Positions 23,836 through 36,740 are shown, counted from the stretch's first letter. The stretch is DNA of 64,000 nt from Congeria kusceri (GCA_027627225.1 CM051030.1:20603105-20667104); one strand, 5' to 3'. The notes: generated by a model not told the origin, from the letters alone. Numbers and translations are program-made.

Positions 23836-25189
23836 ATTGACAGTTTTACACATTTTCTATACTCCACTTCAAGTATCAGGTGGAATTTATAATATGCCGT
23901 GCTGCCCTAATTTCGTGGGTCTTATTTACGATTTTGGCGCATGCGCGTTAATTCATTATGTTGTCTCACCACTGAGTTGGATAAAACACAATTTGCAATG
24001 TGCTCTTTGCAAACAAAAGAATTAAAATACCGATTTTTGTTGCTATTTCATGTATATGTTATGTTATTGTACCTGACCCTGCTGATCTATATCGTCTGGA
24101 AGCTTCTCATAATTTCGTGGGTTCTGATTGGCTGGCCTACTTTGGTTGGGAAAGAGTGTTTACAGCAGCAATTTACTTTCACATTGTTTGTGCTAGAGCA
24201 TGTGCTGAGAAAAGAACGAAAATCTTGGCGAAAACTAGTTTTTGAAAATTGTATCATTAAAAATACACAGTCCTTATTATCTTTTTTTAAAAGGTAACAA
24301 TATGGGCATGACAAAATCTACACACTTTTTCAATTTTCGTTGTGCAGGTTTAAATTAAGGCTTCATTAAACTATAAATATTTATATAATGTTAGTTATTG
24401 TTCATAAATATTGAATAAATGACAAAATTGCAAACAGCGATTCGTGGGTAGGAATGCTAACTCAAAGTTAACAGTATAAAAATGTCAGTCACATTTAGGG
24501 AAGGGGCATTGTTTAATTTTTTTTACGGAAAATATCAAAATTCAAGTGAGAAATAAACACAAGGGACATAATCATAAATGTGCAATTATCCTTGGAAAAC
24601 TGTTCTAAATATACGATTTTTAGAAATAATTTAAATGAATTTAATTGCAAAATAGTTACGGGTAGTGAATTATTTGTGTATTTTATATCATACATTGGTG
24701 ATTTAAATGACCAAGTCACTTACTGGTTGACATTTAATAGGATTTCCTTTTCAGATACTGCAAAAATATATAAATCACTAAACGTTTATAGTAATTCGGC
24801 ACAATGTTTTCGGATGCACGAGCGAAAATTCTATTAGTTTTAAACGGCCACGAAATTATGGTAACACACGAAATTATGGTACTTAGGCAGGGGGTGGTAC
24901 GCTTCATCCTAAATTGGTACGCTTTGGAAATGGTACGCTCCATCCTGCACACAATTTGCAATGCCGTTCGAAATTCACGGAAATAATAAATTGCGGGATA
25001 AATTTATCATACTCGGGATAATTTTATCGTAATACCACGTACGTTAAAAATATATGTTTCATAGCGAAATCCAAAACTGTGAGCGATATCCGTTAATACT
25101 TTATCCAGTACGAATACGGTCCCAATGTTGTACGAACTGTAGACTCCAACTCTGAATACCGTGAACACTATATTCCGCACGAATTTCGG
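23836..25189. other. AT-rich DNA with accidental open frames
   Basis: Several overlapping frames (the longest about 118 codons at 23941-24297, plus) are open because stops are locally scarce. They look hydrophobic and compositionally random. Repeated CATAATTTCGTGGGT and CGAAATTATGGTA words and TGGTACGCTTCATCCT motifs (about 24880-24950) suggest decayed repeats. Confidence 0.45.
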
Positions 25190-25262
25190 TCCCAATGCAG
25201 TACCAATTGTAACGCATGAAATGATGACGTTAGCATTAGTGTGCTGTACCATTGTCGGACAA
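25190..25262 (+). repeat. Left copy of a direct repeat flanking the satellite cluster
   Basis: It contains AACGCATGAAATGATGACGT, then AGTGTGCTGTACCATTGTCG. A close match in the same orientation is at 33134-33187, on the far side of the satellite cluster. Confidence 0.65.
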
Positions 25263-25420
25263 TATATATCTATATATATCATGTCTATCTATTCAAAGGA
25301 TTGTTGTTATTGTCCTTATGAATATAACGAAGGAACCAAATGAATGCACAAAGTAAGTGTATTTCCATAACGCGCATGAATGAAGTAAGCATGGTCTTGA
25401 AATTATACTCCATATACCTA

Positions 25421-28400
25421 TTACCGGGAAACGGGACGTAATAAAGACAATTTACGTCTTATAAAGACCCGGTACTCTGAAGTACTACCACTTATTCGGG
25501 GGTGGATGGGACCGAATAGGGACTTATAACGCCATATAGACCCAGTACCCTGAAGTACTATCACTAGTGCGGAGAAAGGGAACAAATCGAGACTAAAAAC
25601 GCCTTATATAGACCCGGTACCGTGAAGTAATACCACTAGCACGCTGAAATTTAACTGGACTGAATAGAAACTAATAGCGCCTTATTTGGAACTGGTACCC
25701 TGAAGTAATTCCACTTGTACGGGGAAACAAGACTGAATAGAGACTAACATATTATAACGCCTTATATAGACCCGGTACCCTGAATTACTACCACTAGTAC
25801 GGGTAAGTACGCTGAAGTACTACCACTAGAATGGGGAAATGGGACAGAATAGGGACTTATAACGTTTTACTCCGACTCGGTACTCTGAAGTAAAACCACT
25901 TATATGGGGGAATGGTACAATATAGTGATTAATTACGCCTTACATAGACCCGGTACCATGAAGTACTACAACTAGAACAGGGAAACAAGACAGCACAGAG
26001 GCTAATTACGCCATGTACAGACCCGGTACTCTGAACTACTACCACTAGTACGGGGACACGGGACGTAATAGAGACTTATAACGCGTTATAAACACACAGT
26101 ACCTTAAAGTACTAACATAAGTATGGGGACGTCATACAAAATATAGACTAATGACACTTTATATAGACCCGGTACCATGGAGAACAACCACTAGTATGGG
26201 GACATGGTAGAGAATAGAGACTAATAACGCCTGATATACACTCGGTACCCTGAAGTACTACCAAAAGTATGGGGGAATGCTACAGAATAGAGACTAGTAC
26301 CGCCTTTAAAGACCCGGTACTCTTAAGTACTTACACTTGTACTTGGGAATGTGACCGAATAGGGACTAATAACGCCTTATATAGACCCAGTACCCTGACG
26401 TACTACCGCTAGTGCGGGGAAAGGGACTGAATAGAGACTAATAACGCCTTATATAGACCCGGTTTCATGAAGTACTTCTACTAGTAGGGTGAAAAGGGAC
26501 TGAATAGAGACAAATAGAGACTTCTTATAAAGACCTGGTTCTCTGAAGTACTACCACTTGGGCGGGGAATAGGACAGTATAGGGCCTAATAGCCCCTTAT
26601 ATAGACCCGGTACCCTGAAGTACTACCACCAGTATGGGGAAACGGGACTGAATGTGAACTAATAGGGCCTTATGCAAAACCGGTACCCTGAAGCACTACC
26701 ACTAGCACGGGCAAAAAGGACGAAATATTAACTAGTAACGCCTTTTAATAGACCCGGTACACTAAGTTACTATCATAAGTAAGGGGGAACGGTACAGAAT
26801 ATAGACAAATAACGCCTAATATAGACCCGTTACCCTGAAATACTACCACTAGTGCCCGGTAATGGTACGAAATAGAGACTAATAATGCCTTATACAGACC
26901 AGGTACCCTGATGTATTACCAATATAGTACGGGGAAACGGGACTGAATAGAGATAAGTAATGCCTTATATAGACCCGCTACTCTGAAGTACTACTACTAG
27001 TATATGGGGCAATGGGACCGAATAGGGACTAATATTGCTTTATAAAGACCCGGTACCCTGAAGTACTACCACTAGTGCGAATAAAGGGCCTGAATAGAGA
27101 CTAATAACGCCATATAAAGACCCAGTGCTCTGAAGAACTACCACTTGCTCGGGGAATGGGACAGAAAATGGAGTAATAACGCCTTAAATAGACCCGATTC
27201 CTTGAAGTTCTACCACTAGTACGCTGAAATTTAACGGGACTAAATAAAGACTAAGAGCGCTTTATTTAGACCCGGTACCCTGAATTTATTCCACTTGTAC
27301 TAGGAAACGGGACTTAATAAAGACTAGTAACGCCTTTTATAGACCCGGAAGTCTGAAGTACTACCACTAGTATGGGAAAATGGGAAAGAATAGGGACTTA
27401 TAACGTCTTTCTCCGACCCTTTACTCTGAAGAACAACCACTAATGTGGGGGAATAGTACAGAGTAGAGATTAATTACGCCTTATATAGACCCGGATACCA
27501 TGAAATACTACATTGAGAACAAGGAAACGGGACAGAACAGAGGCTAATAACGCCCTGTACAGACCCGGTACTACCACTAGTTCGGGGAAACGGGACGTAG
27601 TAGAGAATTATAACGCCTTATAAACACCCGGTACCTTTAAGTACTACCATAAGCATGGGGAAGTCATACAGAATATAGACTAATGACTCATTATACTAGT
27701 ATAGACCCGTTTCCCTGAAGAACAACCACTAGTATGGGGGAACGGTAGAGAATAGAGACTAATAACGCCTGATATAGACTCGGTACCCTGAAGTACTACC
27801 ACAAGTATGGGGGAATGGTACAGAATAGAGACTAGTAACGTCTTTATAGACCCGGTACTCTTAAGTACTTGTATGTGGGAATGGGACCAAACAGGGACTT
27901 ATAGCGCCTTATATAGACCCAGTACCCTGATGTGCTACCGCTAGTGCTACCGCTAGTAACGCCTTGTAAAACCCTGGTACCTAGAAGTTCTACCACTACT
28001 ATGGAGAAAGGGACTTAATAGAGACAAACAACGCCTATAAAGACCTGGTACTCTGAAGTACTACCACTTGGGCGGGGAATGAGACAGTATAGGGACTAAT
28101 AGCGCCTTATATAGACCCGGTACCCTGAAGTACTACCATAAGTATGGGAAAATGGTACAGCATATAGATTAATAAAGCCTTATATACCCGGTACCCTGAA
28201 GTACTACCACTAGTATGTAGGGATGGTAAAGAATGGACACTAATAACGCCTGTCATAGACCCGGTACCCTGAAGTACTACCACAAGTATGGAGGCTTGGT
28301 ACAAAATAGAGGCTAGTAACGCCTTTATAGACCCGGTCCCCTGACGTACTACCACTAGTACGAGGAATAGGACACAATCAGGACTAATAACGCGGTTTAT

Positions 28401-28651
28401 TGACCCGGTACGCTGAACTACTACCACTAGTATGAGGGAATAGGACAGAATGTGAGACTAGTAATGCCTTTTATAGACCCGGTACCCTGAAGTACTACCA
28501 CTAGCCTAGGACAGAATTGGTACTATAAAAACGTCCTTTTCAGACCAGGTACTCTGAAGAACAATCACTACTAGTACGGGGAAACGGGACTGAATATGGA
28601 CTGGTAACACCGTATATAGGCTTGGTACCCTAAACTACTACCAGCAGTTTG
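25421..28651 (+). repeat. 73-bp satellite array, about 44 copies
   Basis: The monomer consensus runs GGTACCCTGAAGTACTACCA, CTAGTACGGGGAAACGGGAC, TGAATAGAGACTAATAACGC, CTTATATAGACCC. The spacing of GGTACC is 73-74 bp (26609, 26682, 26756). Units are diverged, several carry indels, and no genes are inside. The same monomer recurs inverted at 29607-30222 and 32425-32790. Confidence 0.9.
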
Positions 28652-28945
28652 TAGTTTTAGCAGAACAACTAAATCTACCGCTATTTCAAAGCAAAGATTT
28701 ATAAATGTTTATTTCTAGATCTTTGTTCAAAGACGAACAGTCAAAGAACTATGATCCTAGCAGCTTTTGGCCAGTCACATTCGACTGTATGTATATATAG
28801 TGAATACATAATTTTGCCGACCTATCGATAACTTTATCCTTGCTGTAAATATTTTGTCACTACAATTGTTGATGCATATTGATTGTATTTTGGGCCGGAG
28901 GCCTTATGATACTAATAAAGATTGATTGATTGATTGATTGACTCA
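28652..28945 (+). mobile_element. 3' tail of a truncated non-LTR retrotransposon (LINE)
   Basis: Non-coding sequence ends in AATAAAG followed by (ATTG)n, the simple-repeat tail common on CR1/L2/RTE-type LINEs. No reverse transcriptase frame remains. Confidence 0.4.
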
Positions 28946-29606
28946 TATTAAGGTTATTCGTTGAGTGGGGCATGATTTATTATTTTAGTACTTATTTTAT
29001 TTTTAACTTGGCCATTATTATAATAAAGAACAAAATGGACTCGCAGTTTACCGGTAATTTCGCAGCATCGATACTATTCATAGCGGTCGGTTACCCTCCA
29101 GTTATGATATCTGAAAATGTCTCTTGAAAATTATTGTCAGACTCGCACTCTGTCGGTCTTGGGTTTGCTGCCTGACAGATGCACAAGTTTTTTTTCACTC
29201 CGTTTTGTTTTGACAGAATATGATCGTTTGCTACTCGAGATGCTTTATTAATTAAAAGGTCATTTCTAAGCATTTAAGCACATGTATTTTTAAACGTAAC
29301 CAAACATTGCCCCACACCACATTTGCTAATACGGTTAAAAGCATGTAACACTCTCTTTACAATCATAAATTGATTAATATTTTTAATATTTAGTATATTG
29401 TTTGGTTTTTTGCCCCCACAAAGTTAGAGTCCTTAAGCGTTGCACATGTTCCATACCGGAATTTTGTATGTTAAATTCTTATTTAGCTGCTGGGCCGTTT
29501 TCGCTCAAAATGTCACAGCTGAAGAACCTTAATGTGTAGATGATCCTAATTTTGGCAGAATTATGGCCCTTTGTTGTTTTTATGACCCGGGCATCTTGAT
29601 GCTGGA
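28946..29606. other. Unassigned DNA between satellite arrays
   Basis: No gene is seen. The 60-codon minus frame at 29091-29273 has no recognisable domain. TTATGGCCCTTTG near 29565 hints at a decayed satellite-cored element. Confidence 0.4.
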
Positions 29607-30222
29607 TTAGTCTCTACTCAGACCCGTTTCCCCGTACTAGTGGCAATACTTCAGAGTACTGGGTCTATATAAGGCAGTATTAGTCCATACTATGTCCAAT
29701 TCCCCGTACAAGTAGTAGTACTTCAGGGTACCGGGTCTATACAAGGCCTTTTTAGTCTCTCTTCAGGCCCGTAGGCGTTCTTAGTCTCTATTAGTCCCGT
29801 TTCCCCGTTATTAGGGGTAGTACTTCAGAGTAAGGCTTTATAGTTCTCTATACTGTACCATTCCCCCGTTCCCCCGTACTAGTGGTAGTATTTTAGCGTA
29901 CCTGGTCTATATAAGGAGTAACTAGTCTTTATTGTAAGTTTTCTGTACCATCCCCCCGTACGAGTGGTAGTACTTCAGGGAACCGGGTCTATATGAAACA
30001 TTATTATTCTCTATTTAGTCCTGTTTCCCCATACAAGTGCTAGTACTTCAGAGTACCGTGTCTATATAAGGCGTTAGTAGTCCGTATTCTGTCCTATTCC
30101 CCCATGCCACTGGTTGTACTTCAGGGTACCGGGCCTATAATTATAAGGCGTTAGCAGTCCGTATTCTGTCCCATTCCCCCATGCCAGTGGTAGTACTTCA
30201 GGGTATCGTGTCTATATACGTC
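29607..30222 (-). repeat. 73-bp satellite, inverted array (about 8 copies)
   Basis: Reverse-complement copies of the 25-28 kb monomer (CCCCGTACTAGTGGTAGTAC, TTCAGGGTACCGGGTCTATA). Confidence 0.85.
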
Positions 30223-31345
30223 GAGCGCAATGGTCAGTTACAAATAACATATAAATATAAATATCGGATATACGGACCATATAAACAAAGAAGGAAACTG
30301 CGGACCATATGATTTAAAGTATTATTTCACTATACGTTTAACTAGTCCGCTTATATCGAGAAACTGCGGACCATACATGAACAAAGAAGGAAACTGAGGA
30401 CCATATGAACAAAGAAGGAAACTGCGGACCATATGTATTACACTAATCTTTCTCTATACGTTTAACTAGTCCGCTAATATCGAGAAACTGTGGACCATAT
30501 GAACAAAGAAAGAAACTGCGGATAATATGAACAAAGAAGGAAACTGCGGACCATGTGAGCAAAGAAGGAAACTGCGTACCATATGACCTAAGAAGACAAA
30601 AATGCGGAATATGAATTACACTATTATTTCTCTATGCGTTTAACTAGTCCGCTAATATCGAGAAACTGCGGATCATATGGACAAAGAAAGAAACTGCGGA
30701 CAATATGAACAAAGAAGGAAACTGCGTACCATATGACTTAAGAAGACAAAAAATGCGGAAATATGAATTACACTATTATTTCTCTATACGCTTAACCAGT
30801 CCGCTAATATCGAGAAACTGCGGACCATATGGACACAGAAAGAAACTGCGGACAATATGAACAAAGAAGGAAATTGCGGACCATTTAAAAATAATAAGGA
30901 AACTGCGGACCATATGAATTAAGAAGAAATAAATAGCGGACCATGTGAATTAAACTATTATTTCGCTATACGTTTAACTAGTCCGCTAATATCGAGAAAC
31001 TGCGGACCATATGAACAAAGAAGGAAACTGCGGAACATATGAATTACACGATTATTTCGCTATATACGTTGAACTGAACCGCTAATAACGAGAAACTGCG
31101 GACTATATGAACAAAGAAGGAATCTGCAGACCATATGAATTAAACTATTATTTCGCTATACTTTTAACTTGTCCGCTTATATCGAGAAACTGCGGACCAT
31201 ATGAACAAAGAAGGAAACTGCGGACCATATGAACACAGAAGGAAACTACGAACCACATGAACAAAGACGAAAACTGCGGACCATATGAACAAAGAAGGAA
31301 ACTGCGGACCATATGAATTAAGAAGAAAACTATCACTGATTACTT
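30223..31345 (+). repeat. 28-bp satellite with higher-order units
   Basis: The basic unit is ATGAACAAAGAAGGAAACTG + CGGACCAT. It is interspersed with longer units containing TTTAACTAGTCCGCTAATAT + CGAGAAACTGCGG and AATTACACTATTATTTC, giving a higher-order pattern. Repetitive peptides in the minus frames here simply reflect the 28-bp period. Confidence 0.85.
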
Positions 31346-32295
31346 GATTTTGTTCTACGTCTAGTTTGATTTTGCTATGCCTTGAATATTTTTACCTGGT
31401 GTAATATTATAACTCAATTATAAACTTTTATACAATAGACCGATTTTAAATTATTAAGAAATTTTGAATTACCTGATTAGCTGATTGCAGGACATTCGGA
31501 TGAATTCCTAAGATAATTAATACGATAATATACTTACCGTCTTCTTAGGCACTAAGTCATAAAATCCAAGGTGATTAGCATGGAAATCCTTCACACTATA
31601 TCCAGGGCATGCAAACTCCGGGCAGATACTTGGCCTGAGAGTGTCCCACGATCATGGTCATTATGAACAATGCACAAACAAATATCCAAAGAAAAGCAAC
31701 AAAATTTAACAAGAAATACGATATATCTATATTTGTTTGGGTATAATAGCTATTAAGAACGATTTATGATTTTTCTTTAATATATATACATTCAATATCT
31801 ACTCTAACATAACAGCTTTGCAAAATTTGATGCGTGTTGCTTTGATCAGATACCCATTACAGATAATTACAGACAACACTGTCAACAGTTACATAAAATA
31901 ATTACCACTGTAAACCACTAAAAGTCGTTTCATATACCAGTTATATATATAAGTCACAATGTACTTCTAAGAGATATATATAATTGTTCTTTAAATATTT
32001 ATACTTTGTCGAAAGACTTCGAGCAAAAGAAAATATCAAATAGCACCTCTACAAATTCATATTATATATATTTTTGGGTGATAATGGTATGAAAACCCCA
32101 AATGCTTGTACTGTGTAGTGCATTTTATTAAATATTGGTTTAATCACTTTAAACAAATTATATGCTTATTGTGAGACAAATAAAAGTGTAACAACTTGTA
32201 TTATATTTATTCTATAAAATATGAAACAAAATATAAAATATGTGAACGTCTTTAATTAAACATAATATCAAGTCTATTTGTATATACGGGCCAGT
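31346..32295. other. AT-rich spacer inside the satellite cluster
   Basis: About 950 bp without tandem structure, genes or recognised elements. Confidence 0.5.
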
Positions 32296-32424
32296 CACAC
32301 ATTCAGTACAGCCGATTTCCTTCTTTGTGTATATCGTCCGCAGTTTGCGATAATCCTTCTTTGTCGATGAGGTCCGCACTTTCCTACATAATCTATATCG
32401 TCCGCAGATTGGTCCACGTTTTAG
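32296..32424 (-). repeat. Inverted, decayed copies of the 28-bp satellite
   Basis: TTTCCTTCTTTGTGTATATC + GTCCGCAGTTTGC and relatives are reverse complements of the 28-bp unit. Confidence 0.6.
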
Positions 32425-32790
32425 TATGCGCCTCTATATAATGCGTTAGGAGCCCGTATTCTGTCCCATTGCCCCGTACAAGTGGTAGTACTTCAGGGTA
32501 CCGCGTCTATATAAGTCGTTAGTAGTCCGTATTCTGTCCCATTGCACCGTACAAGTGGTAGTACTTCAGGATACTGGGTCTATCTAAGGCGGTAGTAGTG
32601 CGTATTCTGTCCCATTGCCCCGTACAAGTGGTAGTACTTGAGGGTACCGGGTCTATATAAGGCATTAGTAGTCTGTATTCTGTCCCATTCCCCCATACAA
32701 GATTTAGTACCGGGTCTGTATAAATGTTGTTTTAGTATTAGTCCCTGCTATTTCCGCAAAAATAATTCTGGGTACCGGGTCTATACAAGG
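32425..32790 (-). repeat. 73-bp satellite, second inverted array
   Basis: About five reverse-complement monomers (CCCCGTACAAGTGGTAGTAC, AGGGTACCGGGTCTATATAA), the last ones degenerate. Confidence 0.8.
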
Positions 32791-32809
32791 CGCTATTATG
32801 TGAACGTGG

Positions 32810-32925
32810 AATATATTATAATAATAATGATAATAATTATACATGTAACCAAAATAATAAAAATAATAATAAATAATAATAAATACTATATTTCTTCTTC
32901 TTCTTATTATTATTATTAAATTAAC
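32810..32925. repeat. AT-rich (AAT)n and (TTC)n microsatellite
   Basis: Runs of AATAATAATA and TTCTTCTTCTTATTATTATT. Confidence 0.8.
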
Positions 32926-33063
32926 GCTTGTATTAATTAGTATTTATAGGTTTTAACTGTCTACATATATTTTGGTGACGTCATATGTAATTCGTACTAC
33001 CACAAGTATGCTTGAGCGAATTGTGTTCGACGTGTGACGTGATCCTCTGTTAAAATAATGCAC

Positions 33064-33089
33064 AGGCGATTTAAAAAAATAAATCGCCT
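33064..33089. other. Perfect 10-bp hairpin
   Basis: AGGCGATTTA and TAAATCGCCT are separated by a short A run. It is next to the right-hand cluster flank. No function is inferred. Confidence 0.5.
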
Positions 33090-33133
33090 ATCTTACGGAG
33101 CATTCCGGAGTTAGTCGATGTGTCACGATTGGA

Positions 33134-33187
33134 ACTGTACCGCATGAAATGATGACGTAAAATAAGTGTGCTGTACTATTGTCGGAC
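33134..33187 (+). repeat. Right copy of the direct repeat flanking the satellite cluster
   Basis: Contains ACCGCATGAAATGATGACGT and AGTGTGCTGTACTATTGTCG, matching 25190-25262. Confidence 0.65.
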
Positions 33188-33218
33188 AACGTTATCAGAC
33201 AAGTAACCATCTACGTAT

Positions 33219-34083
33219 ATTAAATCCCCCGCCGCGAATCGGGAGGGGGTTATAGGAATGCCCTTCGTACGTCCGTCCGTCCGTCTGTCCGTAACAGTTT
33301 TGTGTCCGCTCCATATCTCCTATGCCTTTTGACGGATTTTCATGAAACTTGGCTAAAATGTTTAAGTCATTGAGTCGATGTGCAGAAGGTATGGGCCTTT
33401 CACGCCAGCTCAAGGTCACGGCCACACTTGAAGGTTAAATTTTTGAGCCTCCATTTTCGTGTCCGTTTTTCGTGTCCGCTCCATATCTCCTATACCCTTT
33501 GAAGGATTTTCATGAAACTTGGCTCAAATGTTTTGCTCATTGAAACAATGTGCAGAAGGCATAAGCCAGTCACGCCAACTCAAGGTCAATGTCACACTTG
33601 AAGGTTTAATGTTTGAGCCTTTATTTTCATGTCCGTTCTATATCTCCTGTACCCTTTAGATAATTTTCATGAAACTTGCCTCAAATGTTAATCACACTGA
33701 GGCAATGTGCAGAAGGCATGAGTCAGTCATGCCACCTCAAGGTCAAGGTCACACTTGAAGGTCAAATGTTTGAGCCTCCATTTTTGTGTCTGCTCCATAT
33801 CTCCTATGCCCTTTGAAGGATTTTCATGAACCTTGGCTCAAATGTTTATCACATTGAGGCGATGTGTAGAAGGCATGGAGCAATCTTGCCACCTCAAGGT
33901 CAAGGTCACACTTGAAGGTCAAAAGTTTGAGCCTCCATTTTCGTGTCAACTCCATATCTCCAATGCCCTTTAAGGAATGTTGTTGAAACTGATTAAGGTC
34001 AGTGTGATACATCAAAGTCACCTTTAAAATCTTCTGAAGGATCACGGCGGGGGATATAGCTGTCCTTTGGACTGTCTTGTTAT
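33219..34083 (+). repeat. Satellite-cored element type K (about 150-bp units)
   Basis: It starts CCCCCGCCGCGAATCGGGAG, followed by a (CGTC)n/(TCCG)n tract. The core repeats CTCCATATCTCCTATGCCCT, GGATTTTCATGAAACTTGGC and CAAGGTCACACTTGAAGGT. It ends CACGGCGGGGGATATAGCTG. The short frames here are repeat-derived. Confidence 0.75.
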
Positions 34084-34248
34084 AATGTGAATTTAGGCCC
34101 TGCCTAAGTCGGACAAACCAAACAAAAATATGCTATACTTGTATAATAAAGATGTAACATTTGTAAAGTTTTTTGATTACTGTAGCACCTGTAAGGTTTT
34201 CATTTGAAATTTAATTATTTCGAGCCACACAAGCTGATCAATGGATTT

Positions 34249-35071
34249 TGTATGCGCTCTTCGGGGGCATATAGTAATCGCATCGTCCGTCCGTCTGTCC
34301 ATCTGTCCGTCCGTCCGTCCGCCCGTCCGTCACGTTTCTTGTGCGGAGCATAACTCCATTAGTAGTATTTGTTTTATTTCCTTATGTGAAGCATTAATTT
34401 TCTAGTACGGAACATAAATACATTAGTATTGAAGGCATTCAAATACAATTTCATACAATGATAGAGGAAAATGAGAGGAAGTGCAGAGCACAAAGACCAT
34501 TACTCTCTCTTCAATATTTATGGAGTTCTTGCACTTTGTTTAATTTTCTTGTGCGGGCATAACTCCATTAGTATTGAAAGGATTCAAATGAAGCTTCATA
34601 TAATGATAGAGGACAATGAGAGGAAGTGCAGTGCACATTGATCACGACCCTTTCTTCAGTATTTACGGAGTTATTGCGGTTTGTTTTATTTTCTTATTTT
34701 AAGCATTAATTTTCGTGTGCGGAGTATAACTCCATTAGTATTGAAGGGATTCAAATGAAACTTCATGTAATGATAGAGGACAATGGGAAGAAGTGCAGAG
34801 TACAAGGTCTACAACTCTTTCTTCAATATTTATAGAGTTATTGTCCTTCAGTTAATTTTCTTGTGCATTGCATAACTCCATTAGTATTTAAGTGATTCAA
34901 AATAAAACCACATAGATTGATAAGGGACGTTGAGAGGAAGTGCAGAGTACAAGAACCATAACTCTTTTTGTAGGAAGCGTCATTTTTCCAACATTTAACT
35001 GACATTGTTTTGTCTCCTCTGACAAGCATATGCTTCGGGGGTATACGTCACATCCTGTGACATGCCTTGTT
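34249..35071 (-). repeat. Satellite-cored element type III
   Basis: The core repeats CATAACTCCATTAGTATTGA and ATAGAGGACAATGAGAGGAA. The right end (CATATGCTTCGGGGGTATAC, GTCACATCCTGTGACATGCC) is the reverse complement of the left end of type II at 4178. The left end (GCGCTCTTCGGGGGCATATA plus TCCGTCCGTC) mirrors the right end of type II. The ends are the same and the core is different. Confidence 0.75.
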
Positions 35072-35915
35072 TTATTAAACAGTAACAAATGATCAAGATT
35101 TTGTGAACGAATTATTTTTCTTCATTTTGTTCGAAGACCATTCACTCCATGTAATTGATACATGTATATGTAATTACCTTTATATTTATGGTATGTATAG
35201 GGAATATTACATGACTGTGGTGTTCCGGTGGCTCGTATCGCTCGAGTTGATTGTGTAAGGTTGTATTCCACGAGCCCGCGTTTTTTTTTCATCGTATAAT
35301 ACAACATGGGATATGATATTAGAACTGATTCATTTCTTCCTTATATATGTTGTAGTTTCTCCTTATGCCTTTTGAAATTGTAATGCCAAAATATAAGACG
35401 AATTTGTAGGAAACATAATTGAAACCGTTTCTCCATGTTATTATGGTGGCATTCGCCATTTGATAGGAATGGTTCTGTTGTACACATTTCAGTTCTAACA
35501 AGTTAAACAATTGATTAGAGATTGAACAATCAATTGCATGCCAGTTGGGTATGCTACTCCTTAAGAAAATAAATAATTCTCGCTACAAAAATATAATTTT
35601 TCCTTTTTTTTCTATCATATTACTATTACACTTTATATACTGATAAAGCAATAGACTCTGTTATTTTTAGCTTCTGGAGACATTTAATTATGTAAACTGT
35701 TCATGGATATTTAATTGGATCAGTGACTAATACTTAAGTAGTTTGATCAATGAGTTAAGTAAAATAACACCAACCAAATTGTTTAACACTGGTGGTATAT
35801 GTGTATGTTTGGTTAAATATTTAACCCTGGTATTTTCTCTGGTTAGGTAACAGCCGGTTATTTAAATTGTATAATAAATACTTGCAGAGTATATTAAACT
35901 TTAAAATGTTATTTC
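35072..35915. other. AT-rich DNA, nothing recognised
   Basis: No exon or repeat family was identified. The short frames are not credible as genes. Confidence 0.45.
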
Positions 35916-36332
35916 GAAATTGGGTAATGTTGGGTCAAAAACTATGTCAATAGGTCAAATTGAAGAAAACGCTTGTGAACACCCTAGAAGTCACATTTTT
36001 TGCCCAATCAACATGAAACTTGCTCAGAACATTTGTTCTTATAATATCTCAGCTGAGTTCGAAAATGGTTCCGCTCCGTTGAAAAAGATGGCCGCCAGGA
36101 GACGGGCAGGTTTCTTTATATGGCTATATCGAAAACTTTAGAGGCCACATTTATAGCCCAATAATCATGATACTTGCTCAGAACATTTGTCCCAATGATT
36201 TTTCAAACGAGTTCGAAACTTGGTAATGTGGGTTCAAAAACTAGGTCACCAGGTCAAATTGAAGAAAAAGCTTGTGAACACTCTAGAAGTCACATTTTTA
36301 GTCCAATCAACATAAACTTGCTCAGAAAATAA
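35916..36332 (+). repeat. Type F fragment
   Basis: Carries GGTCAAATTGAAGAAAACGC, CTTGTGAACACCCTAGAAGT, TTTGCCCAATCAACATGAAA and TTCGAAAATGGTTCCGCTCC. Both ends are truncated. Confidence 0.7.
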
Positions 36333-36607
36333 ATCTTCAATCTTCCTTCGCGCAGAGATTTCAAAGCCCTAGCAGTGGTTACTTCCCCATTGGTACTCTT
36401 CTCAGTTACCACTTCCACCAAGAGTTAAAAACAGATTTGGAAGTTTTCAGGGGAGACTAATTGGTCCAAGTATGTATATTACGAGTTAACATGAAAAACA
36501 AAACAATAAATAAATAAAAAAGTTAACATAACAACGCGAGTATGTTACCTTTTTATCATGTGCTTGTCCACGATTTTATTTCGCGCCAAGTGTTTGCCTA
36601 TGATCAC

Positions 36608-36740
36608 GTGGAACATCGTGCCGGCAGGGATTTAAACGAGCTATGATTGGACACAGTTAAATCTCTGCGAAGAGGCTGCAGAGACTTAACTGTGTCCGAT
36701 CATAGCTCAATTTTAAATCCTTTCTGGCATGAAGTTCCAT
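36608..36740. repeat. Long imperfect palindrome (about 60-bp arms)
   Basis: The left arm (TGGAACATCGTGCC ... GAGCTATGATTGGACACAGT, TAAATCTCTGC) is repeated inverted on the right (GCAGAGACTTAACTGTGTCC, GATCATAGCTC ... GGCATGAAGTTCCA) around a 9-base loop. There are a few mismatches and a small indel. It could be a foldback MITE or a hairpin-forming transcript. No target duplication is evident. Confidence 0.7.

Noticed and set aside
23941..24297. 118-codon plus-strand frame, hydrophobic
   Set aside because: Three other frames are open over the same bases. Composition is random-like, and there is no splice or domain support.
28107..28427. 106-codon minus frame with VVLQGTGSI repeats
   Set aside because: It arises from the 73-bp satellite; the peptide repeats follow the monomer.
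30223..31345. Regular short repeats that might be read as a CRISPR-like array
   Set aside because: The 28-bp units are directly tandem with no unique spacers, carry higher-order variants, and lie in eukaryotic satellite DNA.
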